Shown: piece after piece, positions 23,905 through 34,476 of the stretch
How the letters are laid out: each line of letters starts with the position of its first letter
Position numbering within the stretch: the stretch's first letter is position 1
Assembly: GCA_963971305.1 (NCBI GenBank)
Contig: CAXARO010000920.1
Span: 1-64,000 of the forward strand
DNA from: Arcuatula senhousia
Taxonomy: Eukaryota > Mollusca > Bivalvia > Mytilida > Mytilidae
Direction of reading: 5' to 3'
Length of the DNA: 64,000 nucleotides
Program-made: the position numbers and the translations under genes
Notes under the pieces: generated by a model
Seen by the model: only the letters and a program-made list of their open reading frames with translations
Told to the model about the DNA's origin: nothing
The model's database searches: none

Positions 23905-24420
23905 AAGGGTACATATGTCCGTCAGTCAGTCAGTCAGTCAGTCGAACAGATATCAGTCAGCTGCACAGGGGTCCCATATGGTGGGATACGTTTTCAGGTC
24001 TGTCGATCATCTATTCTACTTTCTGTTTAACGAGCCAACTTAGACTTTTTTCACTAAATTTTCAGGGTTGAAAATTTTCGTCACAGATTTCTCAACAATT
24101 ATTAATTGTAGGTATTTGATATTTGGTATGTAGCTTCAGGTAGGGGTCCCATATGGTGGGATACGTTTGCAGGTCTGTCGATCAACTGTTAAACAAGCCG
24201 ACTTAGAATAAGATTTTTTTCACTAAATTTTCAGGGTTGAAAATTTTCGTGACAGATTTCTCAGCAACTTTTAGTCATTGGCTTTTGATATTATTTACTT
24301 AGCTTCGGGAAGAGGTCCCATATGGTGGGATACATTTTCGGGTCTGTTACTCATTTACTTCCTGTATAACGAGCCGACTTGGAAACAAAATGACTGTTTT
24401 TTTTTATTCCTAACACGAAA
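23905..24420 (+). repeat. Three imperfect direct units of about 175 bp
   Basis: GGTCCCATATGGTGGGATAC recurs at about 23969, 24146 and 24315, each followed by GGTCTGT and ACGAGCC or a variant; preceded by a (GTCA)n run. A related unit is at about 62400-62540. Confidence 0.85.
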
Positions 24421-25524
24421 TAGATAATCTCTGTCCATAATGTGGACGCGTGGGATATGTGAGCGTGTTCACTAAGTTTCATCCATTTTTTAATTTTTTT
24501 AATGCGTCGCGACAGAATTTTTATTTTTGAAGATTTTTTTTTATTATTAGCATTATTTTATATAGCAGAAATCCTTCTTCAGAATACTTTTTTTCCTTTC
24601 CCTTTGCTGCCAATATATATTTTTTATCAAAAATTATTTTCACAATATATTTTTTTTAGGAAAAAAACCAAGCCCCTCTTTCAAGATAAATGATCGGTCC
24701 CTAAGTAAATATGACTGAGTCTACTCAAGGTTCATCCAACTTTCTGTTTTGGACGGTGGCGATGGGGAGGGGTTAACTTCAGTTGTGTATACACGGACAT
24801 GCGGCTTTTTCGTGTCTAAATGTAAATGATTGGATGTATTTTTTTAAATTCAGGTAATTTTTGGATAGTAAATTAAAATGCAAGTTTATGACAAAGGTTT
24901 ATTTCCCGGCACAAAACTGCTACTTTTGCGAATCTTTCTTGATGATGAATATTCATTTATTATCGCAAACATAGCATATTATATTCAACCTGCAAAAAAA
25001 AAAGAATTAAAACTTTTACAATAATGATGACGAAAAAGAAAAAAAACCTAATTTTTATTTTATTATAGAACATAGATTTAAAAATTACCAAGACTTACCC
25101 TTTACTATGTACAATTACTAAAAATCTGTATTGTATAGTATATTTTGTGCTTAATTGTACTAAATTGTACTGCATGGCCCATTATGTCGAGGATATTTTC
25201 AGAGTATTGTGTGATACATGTATTATATGTAAGTAAAGAATTCGACCTATGAAATAACAAGTTTTTCTGATTTCATATAACAGTCTTTTTGTTTTTAGTT
25301 AAAATTCTTTTCATTGGCGGATTTAAACAGAACTAAAACCAAAATATTGCAAGACGCGAACCTACTGCCGACATATTAAGGTAAATTCTCGATCACCAGT
25401 GGCAATTTAATATTCTTAAATTAAAACTATATTTATTTGATACAACCTGTTTCTAAAGACCCTAAGCAAAAAACACCTCTGAAGATATTTTTATTTTATC
25501 ACCGCTTTTTTCAGTGTGATATAT
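24421..25524. other. Intergenic, mostly AT-rich
   Basis: No gene. The segment at about 25318-25450 (GATTTAAACAGAACTAAAAC to TTTGATACAACCTG) is a second copy of a repeat at 36826-37160. Confidence 0.4.
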
Positions 25525-25532
25525 GGGTGACC

Positions 25533-26043
25533 ATAAGCTACAATAATGTAGCTCCTTTGACATCTTTGATTGGGCGGAGCTACAATGCGGTCCCATTACT
25601 CATAATGGAGCAATGCCGAAAGCGAAATCACACCGAGCGCAATTCAATCCATTAGGCGTCAAATTTGGTACTTAAAAATCGCTTATAGTATTTTAATTAC
25701 GAATGCATTTTAGATATTCCGACATTTTGTGCAATTTCGTGAAAATATCAATTTTTGAAGTCCCTTGATCATGAACGTTATAATGAAGTTCAGGATCAGA
25801 ATAATAACTTTCAGGATCAGAATATTGAAAATGTGGGTTTTCTAACAAATTAATAGTTACCCATGTCTTTCGACCAAAATTTTTATTGACTCAATCATTG
25901 AGAGTGTTATAAGTGATTTCGAACCATCTTGAAACTTTGTTTGATTTGGAGAATGAAATTCGATTTGTTCCATTACGAGTAATGGGGCTGCATTGTAGTT
26001 CCGCCCCATCAGAGATGTCAAAGGGAATACATTATTGTAGCTA
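25533..26043. mobile_element. MITE with about 80-bp TIRs and 8-bp target duplication
   Basis: The ends are inverted: AGCTACAATAATGTA, CCTTTGACATCT and the GGGCGGAGCTACAATG / GGGCGGAACTACAATG pair, then CCATTACTC-TAATGG. GGGTGACC stands directly outside both ends (25525-25532 and 26044-26051). An 8-bp duplication fits hAT-type insertion; the class is an inference. Confidence 0.9.
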
Positions 26044-26252
26044 GGGTGACCGTCTGTCTAAGTGTCCCGATTGTTAAACCGTCCAAGTGTCCCGATTGTT
26101 TAAACCTCTATGTACCATTACATAATGTACACCATAATTAATTATCATGGAATTTTCAAACAAGAATCTTCGTCACATATAAAATATATGTCGATGTGTA
26201 CATCTAATTAGAAACCTGGTCTTATTGTTTTTGTTTCCCCATAGGCAATGGA

Positions 26253-26510
26253 TAGACAACGGACATTCATTAGATGACAGACAACGGACATTCATTAGAT
26301 GACAGACAACGGACATTCATTAGACAACGGGCATTCATTAGAGGTTAGAAAACGGACATTCATTAGACAACGGACATTATGACAGACATTACGGACATTC
26401 ATTAGACAACGGGCATTCATTAGAGGTTAGAAAACGGACATTCACTAGACAACGGACATTATGACGGACATTACGGACATTCATTAGACAACGGGCATTC
26501 ACTAGAGGCT
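26253..26510. repeat. Higher-order tandem repeat of ACGGACATTCATTAGA
   Basis: Short units (CGGACATTCATTAGA, ACAACGGGCATTCATTAGA, GGTTAGAAAACGGACATTCA) are arranged in a larger repeat; the 26326-26390 block recurs at about 26408-26480. Confidence 0.9.
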
Positions 26511-27509
26511 AAAAGCGAGTACGAACTTTCTTATCCACATATTCCTCTAAACCATTCATTAAACTTTTTCGGTAGAATATTTGTGACAATACATGCACCT
26601 TCCTACAATGTTTCTAAAACATTTGACTGAACAGAGATCTGTTGGAGCAGAGAGGGTATTTTTTACTTGCGTCGCCGAAGGCGAAAGCAGGTCTAGTAGT
26701 CGGCAAACTCCTTCGCAGTAGGTACTTATCCTTGCCGACTGAAAGTAAGTTACTGGATAATCCCCACTGCTGGATACTTTCATGAATTCGACAAGATTCT
26801 TGTCGAAAATTTTAACATCATTGAATTGTTAAAAAAATATATCACTAAATACCAACTTTATTTATGGCCCATAATATATTACTAAGCAAAATGATTAGAT
26901 TTGTTGTAAAACCGGTTCCATAAAGCACGTACTATTTTAAAGTGAATGATTACTAAGTGTATTTAGGCTATACTAATATGAGATAGGCATTGCCTAAATG
27001 CGAGCACAGCAAAAATATAAGATGTCAATGAACAGCTTTTTACATACATTTTGAGTTGAAGAAAGCTCCCCCTATACCATGAAACATCAAAGATGAATCC
27101 TCTTTTTGGCCCTCATATGACGGAGTTCAACGCCTCAATAAAATCGTTTAGAGTTCAAAATATAAGATCTAGAGGACCCCATTTCCGAAAAGACGTGGAC
27201 ACTTACACTTTTGATGCACTGTTTTGATCGTATTCATTCTTATTTTAATCAGTTCATTTTCTAGAACGTTCAGTTTGGGACGAGGTATTTGAGGCGAATG
27301 AGCGTAAAAAAAGAAAATGTAAAAAAAAAAAATGAATAAAATTTGTTTTACTTATAAAATGAAGTAACTCATCGTCATCAGAATAGTTTTCTCCTTGTTC
27401 TATATTTACAAAGAAAATTTTTGGAAGGCGATTAGCAAAATTGGTAATTATTTTCAAATTTGCATCGAACCTGTGTGCACGTGAAATTGCGAGTAGCAAT
27501 AATTTGGGA
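26511..27509. other. Intergenic, nothing recognised
   Basis: No supported gene; a GC-richer patch GTCGCCGAAGGCGAAAGCAGG region near 26671-26692 contains a small palindrome (TCGCCGAAGGCGA). Confidence 0.4.
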
Positions 27510-27511
27510 AA

Positions 27512-28090
27512 ATCAATCAGGGGCCAACAGCCAAAACCGCTTCATCTGTTTAAAAAACAACATCAAGCAACTGACTGAAGAAAACGGCCCTATCTGGATA
27601 TACACATGGTTCGGGACCTGTGATTTAACATAAAAAAACAAAAGGTACATCTCGCTCACATCAAGAGACAACTCAACCATAGACCACATAGTCAACCAAT
27701 ATAAGAAGTGCATAGAGCTGGTAAAAGCAACCCCTAACTGCAAGATCACTATACTGGAAACCCCAGTGTATTCAATAAAAGCGTGGAACACCAAACAACA
27801 CCACAAAAACCCAGAGCTGTTTGAAGAACAAAATCGAGAACTAGAAAGTCAGATTATCACCTTGAACAACAAAGTAAGAGAATTGAACGATCAGAATAAC
27901 GCTCACAGCCCCAAGTTCTCCGTCGACCTGCACGCAAGTTAAATTGTAAAAAAGGGAAAAAACCGGAAAGAAACAAAAACAACCTACTACAACTACAACT
28001 TATATACAGACGGGATCCACCCAGACAACCTCTTAGCCAAGACGTGGCTCCGGAAAATAGCAAAGCAAGCCTCATCAGACTGCTGGTAAT
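27512..28090 (+). pseudogene. LINE ORF1 remnant, SGNH/esterase-like
   Basis: Reading with stops and shifts gives WIYTWFGTCDLT, KITILETPVYSIKAWN, a short coiled-coil-like EEQNRELESQIITLNNKV and LYTDGIHPDNLL. The DGxHP block and its position suit the SGNH/GDSL-like domain found in ORF1 of CR1-group LINEs. The N-terminal Ser block is absent (5' truncation). Two in-frame stops are visible within this stretch. Confidence 0.7.
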
Positions 28091-28188
28091 ACACTTGTAC
28101 TCCCAAGGTGGTATGCACGGGCTCATCCGAGCTAGACCACCTGGTAGTACGAGTTAACCATCACCATACCAAACTGCAACACTGAGCC

Positions 28189-28707
28189 ATGAATATCAAC
28201 CTGATAAACATCATCTTCATTACTCACCTATTCTTATGCCTAGGGAAAAACACCACTTAGAAATCATGGGAACACCAACAACTCCTGACCTGCACAAAGA
28301 TAGATAGCTTATCTTACATCAAGAGAAGACCACTCACACTACCTACCCACAAAGAACCAAAACAGAACATCACACTCCTCCTAATCCTATTATGTGGAGA
28401 TATAAAAAGCAACCCTGGCCCAACAAAGAAGCAAGAAACGGTCTACCCATGCGGACTCTGTCAGTACCCAGTAACCTGGTCAAACGACGGCATTTGTTGT
28501 GACGATTGCAGCATATGGCACCACAGAACCTGCATCGAACTTTGTTCCACAGATTATGAACTACTACAGCGCCCCAACGTACAATGGCTATGTTGCAAAT
28601 GTGATAGCATCAACATCACAACATTTACTTTCCACAGCTATCAATTGAATGAAACAAATTACTACGACCCAATATATACAATGAAAACATCACCATGGAC
28701 TCTCTAA
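28189..28707 (+). pseudogene. LINE leader with signal-like start, 2A-like motif and PHD finger
   Basis: ATG at 28189 begins a hydrophobic stretch (NLINIIFITHLFLCLG) and meets an in-frame TAG at 28258. The same frame continues to LLLILLCGDIKSNPGP (GDIKSNPGP at 28396-28422), a 2A-like ribosome-skipping motif in which the usual Glu before x-NPGP is Lys. A PHD-type finger follows (YPCGLCQYPVTW, CCDDCSIWHH, WLCCKC), ending with TAA at 28705. 2A plus PHD is known in APE-type LINEs of molluscs and echinoderms. Confidence 0.8.
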
Positions 28708-28839
28708 CATCAAACATGTTTAGCCCACTTAATTTAAGCAAGCAGTCCTAAACGACGAACATCATCAGCAAGGTCAACCAACAGCACAAACTTAACAAGA
28801 TCCACAAAGTCTAGAACAAACAGCAATGTATTTGACCTA

Positions 28840-31679
28840 CCAGAGAAAAAGAATCTAAGAATACTCACAGTAAACTGTCGAAGCATCAAAGACAAGAAAT
28901 CAGAATTAAAAGCGGCCTTAGATTACATAAAACCAGACGTGTTATGCGGCAGCGAATCATGGTTAAAAGGGAAACAACCAGGAAAGAGCCCAACGAAGGA
29001 TGCCATCAAATCATGTGAAATTTTCCCGAATGATTATTCTTGCTACAGGAACGACAGAGGAAAACTAGGTGGAGGCAACAAAGACATGATATCGATAGAA
29101 CAACCAGACCTAGTAACTAAATGCGAAATAGAATGGGTAAAGATACAACTCAAAGGGAAAAAAGAACAACTAAAAGGATCATTCTACATGCCCCACAGAG
29201 ATATGAAATGCCTAGACGAACTGGAGAAATCACTCGAACTAGCAAGCAAAAACTGCAAGAACATCACACTCTCAGGAGATTTCAACTGCCCTGACATAGA
29301 CTGGGAGACACTAACAGTAAATAAGAACGCCAGCGACCGAGAAGTACAAGCAAGATTAGTAGAAATAACAACAGCACATAACCTGTCGCAAATGCACAAT
29401 GAACCGACCAGAGAAAACAACCTCCTGGATATCATCCTTACAACAAACCCATCACTAGTAAAAACATCTGGAAACGTACCAGGAATCTCTGACCACGAAA
29501 TGATCGTTACTGACTGTGACACAAAGCCACACTACCAAAAGACTAAACCAAGGAAATGCTATGTATTCTCCAAAGCAAATTGGGAGGAACTCAACAAGGG
29601 CATAGAAATAACATCAACAAAACTACAACAGATGCACAAGGATGGGGAAAACTCACAAAACTTGTGGGACACCTTCAAGAATGAATTAAACGCTAATCTG
29701 GACAAATACATACAATCAAAGACCATCAAATCAAAGAACAAACTACCATGGATTAACCACAAAATTAGGAAAAATGTTCAAGAAGAAAGCTAGACTATAC
29801 AGCCAGGCAAAGCGCAGCAACAAATGGAACAACTATAGACAATGCCAAAAAGAGGTTAAGCACCAAGTAAGAAAAGCAGAATGGGAATACATTAACGGGC
29901 AAATACTCAAAGGGCTAGAAGAAAACAACCCAAAGCCATTTTGGAAATATGTAAAATCCAAGAAAAATGACAACATTGGAGTATCACCCCTGAAAAACAA
30001 AGGGAAATTATTCAGCGACAGCAAGACAAAAGCCGAGATCCTGCTTCAACAGTTTAGATCAGTATTCACCAAAGACAACAACCACCCAATGCCAGACACA
30101 ACAAAGTATGTGGACCAATCCATATCTCCACTACTCATAACAACCAATGGTATAGAAAAACTACTAAAGGCAATCAACCCAGCCAAAGCTTCAGGACCTG
30201 ACGGCATACCAAACCATATCCTAAAAGAATGTGCAACCACCATTGCTCCAGGACTGCAGGCCATCTTTTAACGGTCAGTAGACACAGGCACACTCCCAAG
30301 TGATTGGCTCACAGCAAACATCTCCTGCATCTTCAAAAAAGGCGACAAACACCTCGCCGAGAACTACCGCCCTGTATCACATCAGTCCCAAGTAAATTAT
30401 TAGAGCACATCATGTGCAGACATCTCCTAAAACATCTAGAGAAACATAAGGTATTGACATCTTTAAATCATGGCTTCCGATCAGGATATTCCTGCGAAAC
30501 TCAACTGCTCGTCACTACAAACGACTTCATGCAAGCCTATGACAAAGGGGTCCAAACAGATGTCGCGATACTAGATTTCTCCAAGGCATTTGACACTGTC
30601 CCACATAACAGACTACTGCATAAGATAGACAGTTATGGAATAAGAGGACCCATTAACAACTGGCTACGAATGTTCCTGACCAAAAGATCAATGAAGGTAG
30701 TAGTGGAAGGAGAAAACTCAGAAGAGGTGAAAGTTGACTCAGGCGTACCACAGGGAACTGTTCTAGGACCCATTCTCTTCCTTTGCCACATCAACGACCT
30801 GCCTGACTCTGTAAAATCATCAGTTCGCCTTTTTGCAGATGACTGCCTGCTTTATTGGAACATCAAAACAGCAGAAGACCACACCATCTTACAATCGGAC
30901 CTGCAGAAACTAGAAGAATGGGCGGAAAACTGGGGAATGAGGTTTAATGCCAAATAGTGTTACATTATGAGCATACGAAACAAAAACCAGAGATTCTACA
31001 CCCTCAACAACCACATCCTTCAACAGGTACAGAACAACCCGTACCTTGGGCTACAGATCTCAGAAGACCTGAAATTGACCACCCACATAGCCAATGTAAC
31101 CAAAAAGGCCAGCTCAACCTTAGGCTTTCTACGAAGAAACCTGAAATACTGCCCCAAGGAGTGCAAGAAACAAGCATATATTTCAATGGTAAGATCAACC
31201 ATGGAATATGGAGCCCCTACAATACCGGAGACATCAACAAGCTAGAAAGAGTCCAACGACAAGCTGCCCGGTTCATCACCAATGACTATAGATCCAGAGA
31301 TGAAGGCTGTGTTACATCCATGCTGGCCAAACTACAACTCAAGGAACTTAGAGACCGGAGAACCAGCCAGAGACTCATTTTCTTGTACAAGGTGGTTGAG
31401 GGACTGGTACCAGCCATAGAAGCCGAGGAATATCTAAAACCAGTCAAACAGAAGCGCCAAATAAGACCAGAGGCATGTAGTGACTTTATTACTACCAACA
31501 TAGTTGATAAACAAACAAGGAACAATTCGAAGTGCTTCGAAGTACCTACAAGCAAATCGGCCCAGTATTCCAATTCATTCTTTATAAGAACTGTGATCGA
31601 CTGGAACCACCTGGACAACATCACCTGTTCCGCAAAGAGCGTTGAGAGCTTCATAATAACTCTATACAGCAGACAATAA
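28840..31679 (+). pseudogene. LINE ORF2 (APE endonuclease - reverse transcriptase), broken
   Basis: Endonuclease blocks: VNCRSI, SESWL, GDFNCPDIDWE and PGISDHEMI (28860-29520). A frameshift lies near 29775, a TAA at 30269-30271 and another shift near 30370. RT blocks follow: INPAKASGPDGIPN, LDFSKAFDTVPHNRL, SGVPQGTVLGPILF and LFADDCLLY, then a stop at 30955. The C-terminal region (YLGLQISEDL, ARFITNDYRSR) continues with a shift near 31220 and ends at 31679. The YADD-type catalytic motif is FADD. Confidence 0.92.
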
Positions 31680-32754
31680 ACGCTGCTCTCTCCCCGTCGA
31701 GTTAGAGCCAGAATTGGTACCTTCGACGTAACAGATTCAGATTCAGATTCAGAATATCCGGCCGAAAAAAAAATCAGTATCAGCATTAGGCATTTTTTTA
31801 GCGGGAACTTGCTGTAGTGCCCGCTACGAGCTGTGCTCGCTATAATCTACGTGGTTGTTATTGTGAGTACTTGTCATGGTTTGTAACTTAGAAAACTGGG
31901 GTCACAATAGGTCACAGTGGGGTCACAAGATGTCATCAAAAAAAGAAGTCCGGAAAGTTAAGCCCCAGTCACACTGTCACGTTTCGGCTATCCCGTTCTA
32001 CTACGTTTTAAAACGTCACGTTTCAATGTAATTTATTGTCATAGTTTTCGGTTTCAACGTTTCACTAGGTATATGCTACGTTTTGAAAGGTTTCCCCACG
32101 TTCTATTACGTTTTACTACGTTTACCCAGGTTTAACAGAAGCCGTTTCGTTAGGTTTTACTACGTTTTGCTACGTATCAGGTACGCTTCATTGGGTATTA
32201 CTAGGGTTTGTCAGGGATTACTAGGTTTACAGTACGTTTGATTACGTATTGATGCGGTTTTGTTGGGTTTGTGCTACGTTTAACTGCGTAGTACTACGTG
32301 TCACTACGTTGTTATTGATTCTTCTCGAAAACCGCGTCATTTTGAGTTTCTCATATATCAAAAATTCTATCATTTCACTTTTAAACCAGGCTTCTTCGAA
32401 AAAAGGCAGTCTTGAATTTGAAGAAAAATGAATCAATGTGAATTGTAACAGCATTCAGATTCTTAGAATCTAGTACATTTATATTGTGTATTAAAAATTT
32501 AAGACTATTCATGTATTAAGAGGTAAACATGTTCCGTGCCAGGTGTATTTCAATAAGGCCAAAAGTAAGAAAAAAAATGTTTGTTTGTTTTTAGCCATAA
32601 CTTCAACAATGTGATATGATGAGTCTTGTATGACACAATTCTCTTTCCATTTTTTAGCAGTTGGTATGATTGCATATAAATTTTTGGCTTGAAATTCCCT
32701 ATTTACCTAACACTAATAAATTTTTGGCTTAAAATTCCCTATTTACCTAACACT

Positions 32755-33700
32755 AGAACCCTTGGACCGGAAACATCAAACGATCATTTTCTTATGGGTG
32801 GCCTAACTATATTTTTTCGTCCTCCATCGGATGGAAATCTTGTAGCCATATGCTTTCCGTCAACTCAAATAAGAGCATGGTGAAACTGCCAAATAGCGCT
32901 AAACTGCTGAGCTGCATTTATCCATCCATTTTCATATGCATCTTCCGTGTATTCATAAATCATTGCCTCGCTCTCGATTTCCAAGTACGACATTGGAAAT
33001 TGTGTTGTATAGAGCCCCAAGTGGGTACATGTACATTACAGAGAATGGTACTAGTAATTGTACCCAGTAGCAATCAAACATAAAGTTCCATGCAGGCAAT
33101 ACATTTTGTTACGCCTGACATGCATTTCGTCTATTCAAGACTCATCAGGAGGCGCTCTACTCAAATATTGAAAAAGTCAAACACTACATGAATATGAAGA
33201 GCATAGACTAAATAACAAAAATATGCCGAACTGGAAAGGTAATATTTTACTCTAACTGAGATCAACCTATACCTGAGGTAGAGAGAAGCTCGGAATTTTG
33301 ACAATTATAAATATAACACTGATATGATTTTAGCTTTTATATGATCTTAATTCAGCACATAAGTGTTGATAACGGAGCGGGTCAACCTCGGGGTATAATA
33401 ACTCCAACAGCAGTGCTAACCATCATTTGTTAGAAATAAAAAAATAAAACAAAGTTCCGGCCAATAAATTTTGCCACGGCTGTCGCGCATTTCAACAGTT
33501 TAAGGCCAACTGGCAGTGCCTTTCCGAACCATGGGTTTTCTTATCAAGTCTTGATGTCCGTCTAGCCACAATCGCAGCAAACATATCCTGGTCAGCTCGC
33601 AAAAGGTATTTAAAAGAAACAATATCCTCACATCTCAGTTCATCATAAAGTTGTTCATATATGCCGAATAAAGATAACAACATAACTACCGAATTTGAAT
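32755..33700 (-). pseudogene. HARBI1-like transposase remnant
   Basis: On the minus strand, 33683-33492 reads YDELRCEDIVSFKYLLRAD and then DMFAAIVARRTSRLDKKTHG, like the N-terminal region of Harbinger transposases. After the inserted repeat the frame resumes near 33030 with TISNVV (helix-turn-helix-like), and with one shift EDAYENGWINAAQQFSAIWQ, FHHALI, a stop (TGA), and VDGKHMATRFPSDGG. The last is the first DDE Asp block (IDGKH in the family). Later DDE residues were not found. Confidence 0.75.
33073..33500 (+). repeat. Dispersed tandem-type repeat (AAAGTTCC family), locus 2, inserted in Harbinger
   Basis: One full unit starting AAAGTTCCATGCAGGCAATA with TTCGTCTATTCAAGACTCAT and GATAACGGAGCGGG, then a truncated second unit from about 33432. 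It splits the transposase remnant. Confidence 0.88.
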
Positions 33701-34476
33701 GCCCAATTTAATATAGCAAGAAGAAAAGACAAAACATTGAAAATCCCAATACAAGAATTTCAAAAATATATGATGTGTTAAACCAGGTTTTATGGCACCA
33801 AACCTCCCTCTTCCATTGTGATCCAAGGAACTAGGGTCTTTTACTTATTTGATCTCTCAACCAAATTAAAAGCACTCTTCGTACCCCCTGCATGGTACCG
33901 GCTCTGGTTATACTGAAGCAACAACAGCCTCGACTGCAAAAAGTGTTCGTGCAGCAATATTCAAACTCCATGATTATTCTTTAATATTATGTGCAAAAAT
34001 AGGTGAAAAGTGGCAGTAAGCGTAGTAATGCGTAGTAAAACGTCATGATGCCTAATAAAACGCAAGAAAACGTGATAAAACCTACCAAAACGTAACATAA
34101 AACGTAATGAATCGTACTAAAACCCATTGAAACCTCGTGAAACGCAACAAATACCTAGGGAACCGTAGTAAAACCTGCTGGTTGGCATTCGCTACGTTTT
34201 ACTAGGTTTCCATTACGCTTTTGCTAGGTTTTGATACGTTTTAACAACGTTTTAATACGTTTTAGTACGTATTTGCTACGTATAAATTTTTAGCCACGTT
34301 TGTGTTGTGCAAACGATACAATTGGGACGTGCCACGTTTCTGTCCAGGTAAGTCTACGTATATAGCCGGTTTCAACTACGTGTCGGTACGGTTCGTTACG
34401 TTTATAGCCGTTTCACTACGTTTTAGAAACGTAGTAAAACGGGATGCCGAAACGTGACAGTGTGACTGGGGCTTTA

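Larger units (their letters stand above)
27510..31775 (+). mobile_element. Decayed CR1/L2-like non-LTR retrotransposon
   Basis: Ordered remains of ORF1 (SGNH-like segment, then 2A-like motif and PHD finger) and ORF2 (APE endonuclease and reverse transcriptase) on the plus strand. Base use is unlike its surroundings (richer in C and A on this strand). The 3' end is a hexamer repeat (CAGATT)n at about 31732-31758, as in CR1/L2-type elements. Several stops and frameshifts mean it is not intact. The 5' end appears truncated near 27510; target duplication not found. Confidence 0.93.
31961..34473 (-). mobile_element. Decayed PIF/Harbinger DNA transposon with TTA target duplication
   Basis: Long terminal inverted repeats: AGCCCCAGTCACACTGTCAC at the left, its inverse GTGACAGTGTGACTGGGGCT at the right, both followed by CGTTTCGGC. 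TTA stands outside each end (31958-31960 and 34474-34476), the 3-bp target duplication of PIF/Harbinger. Subterminal regions are rich in degenerate TACGTTTTA repeats in inverse orientation on the two sides. Transposase remnants are on the minus strand. A dispersed repeat (33073-33500) is inserted in the transposase. Confidence 0.85.
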
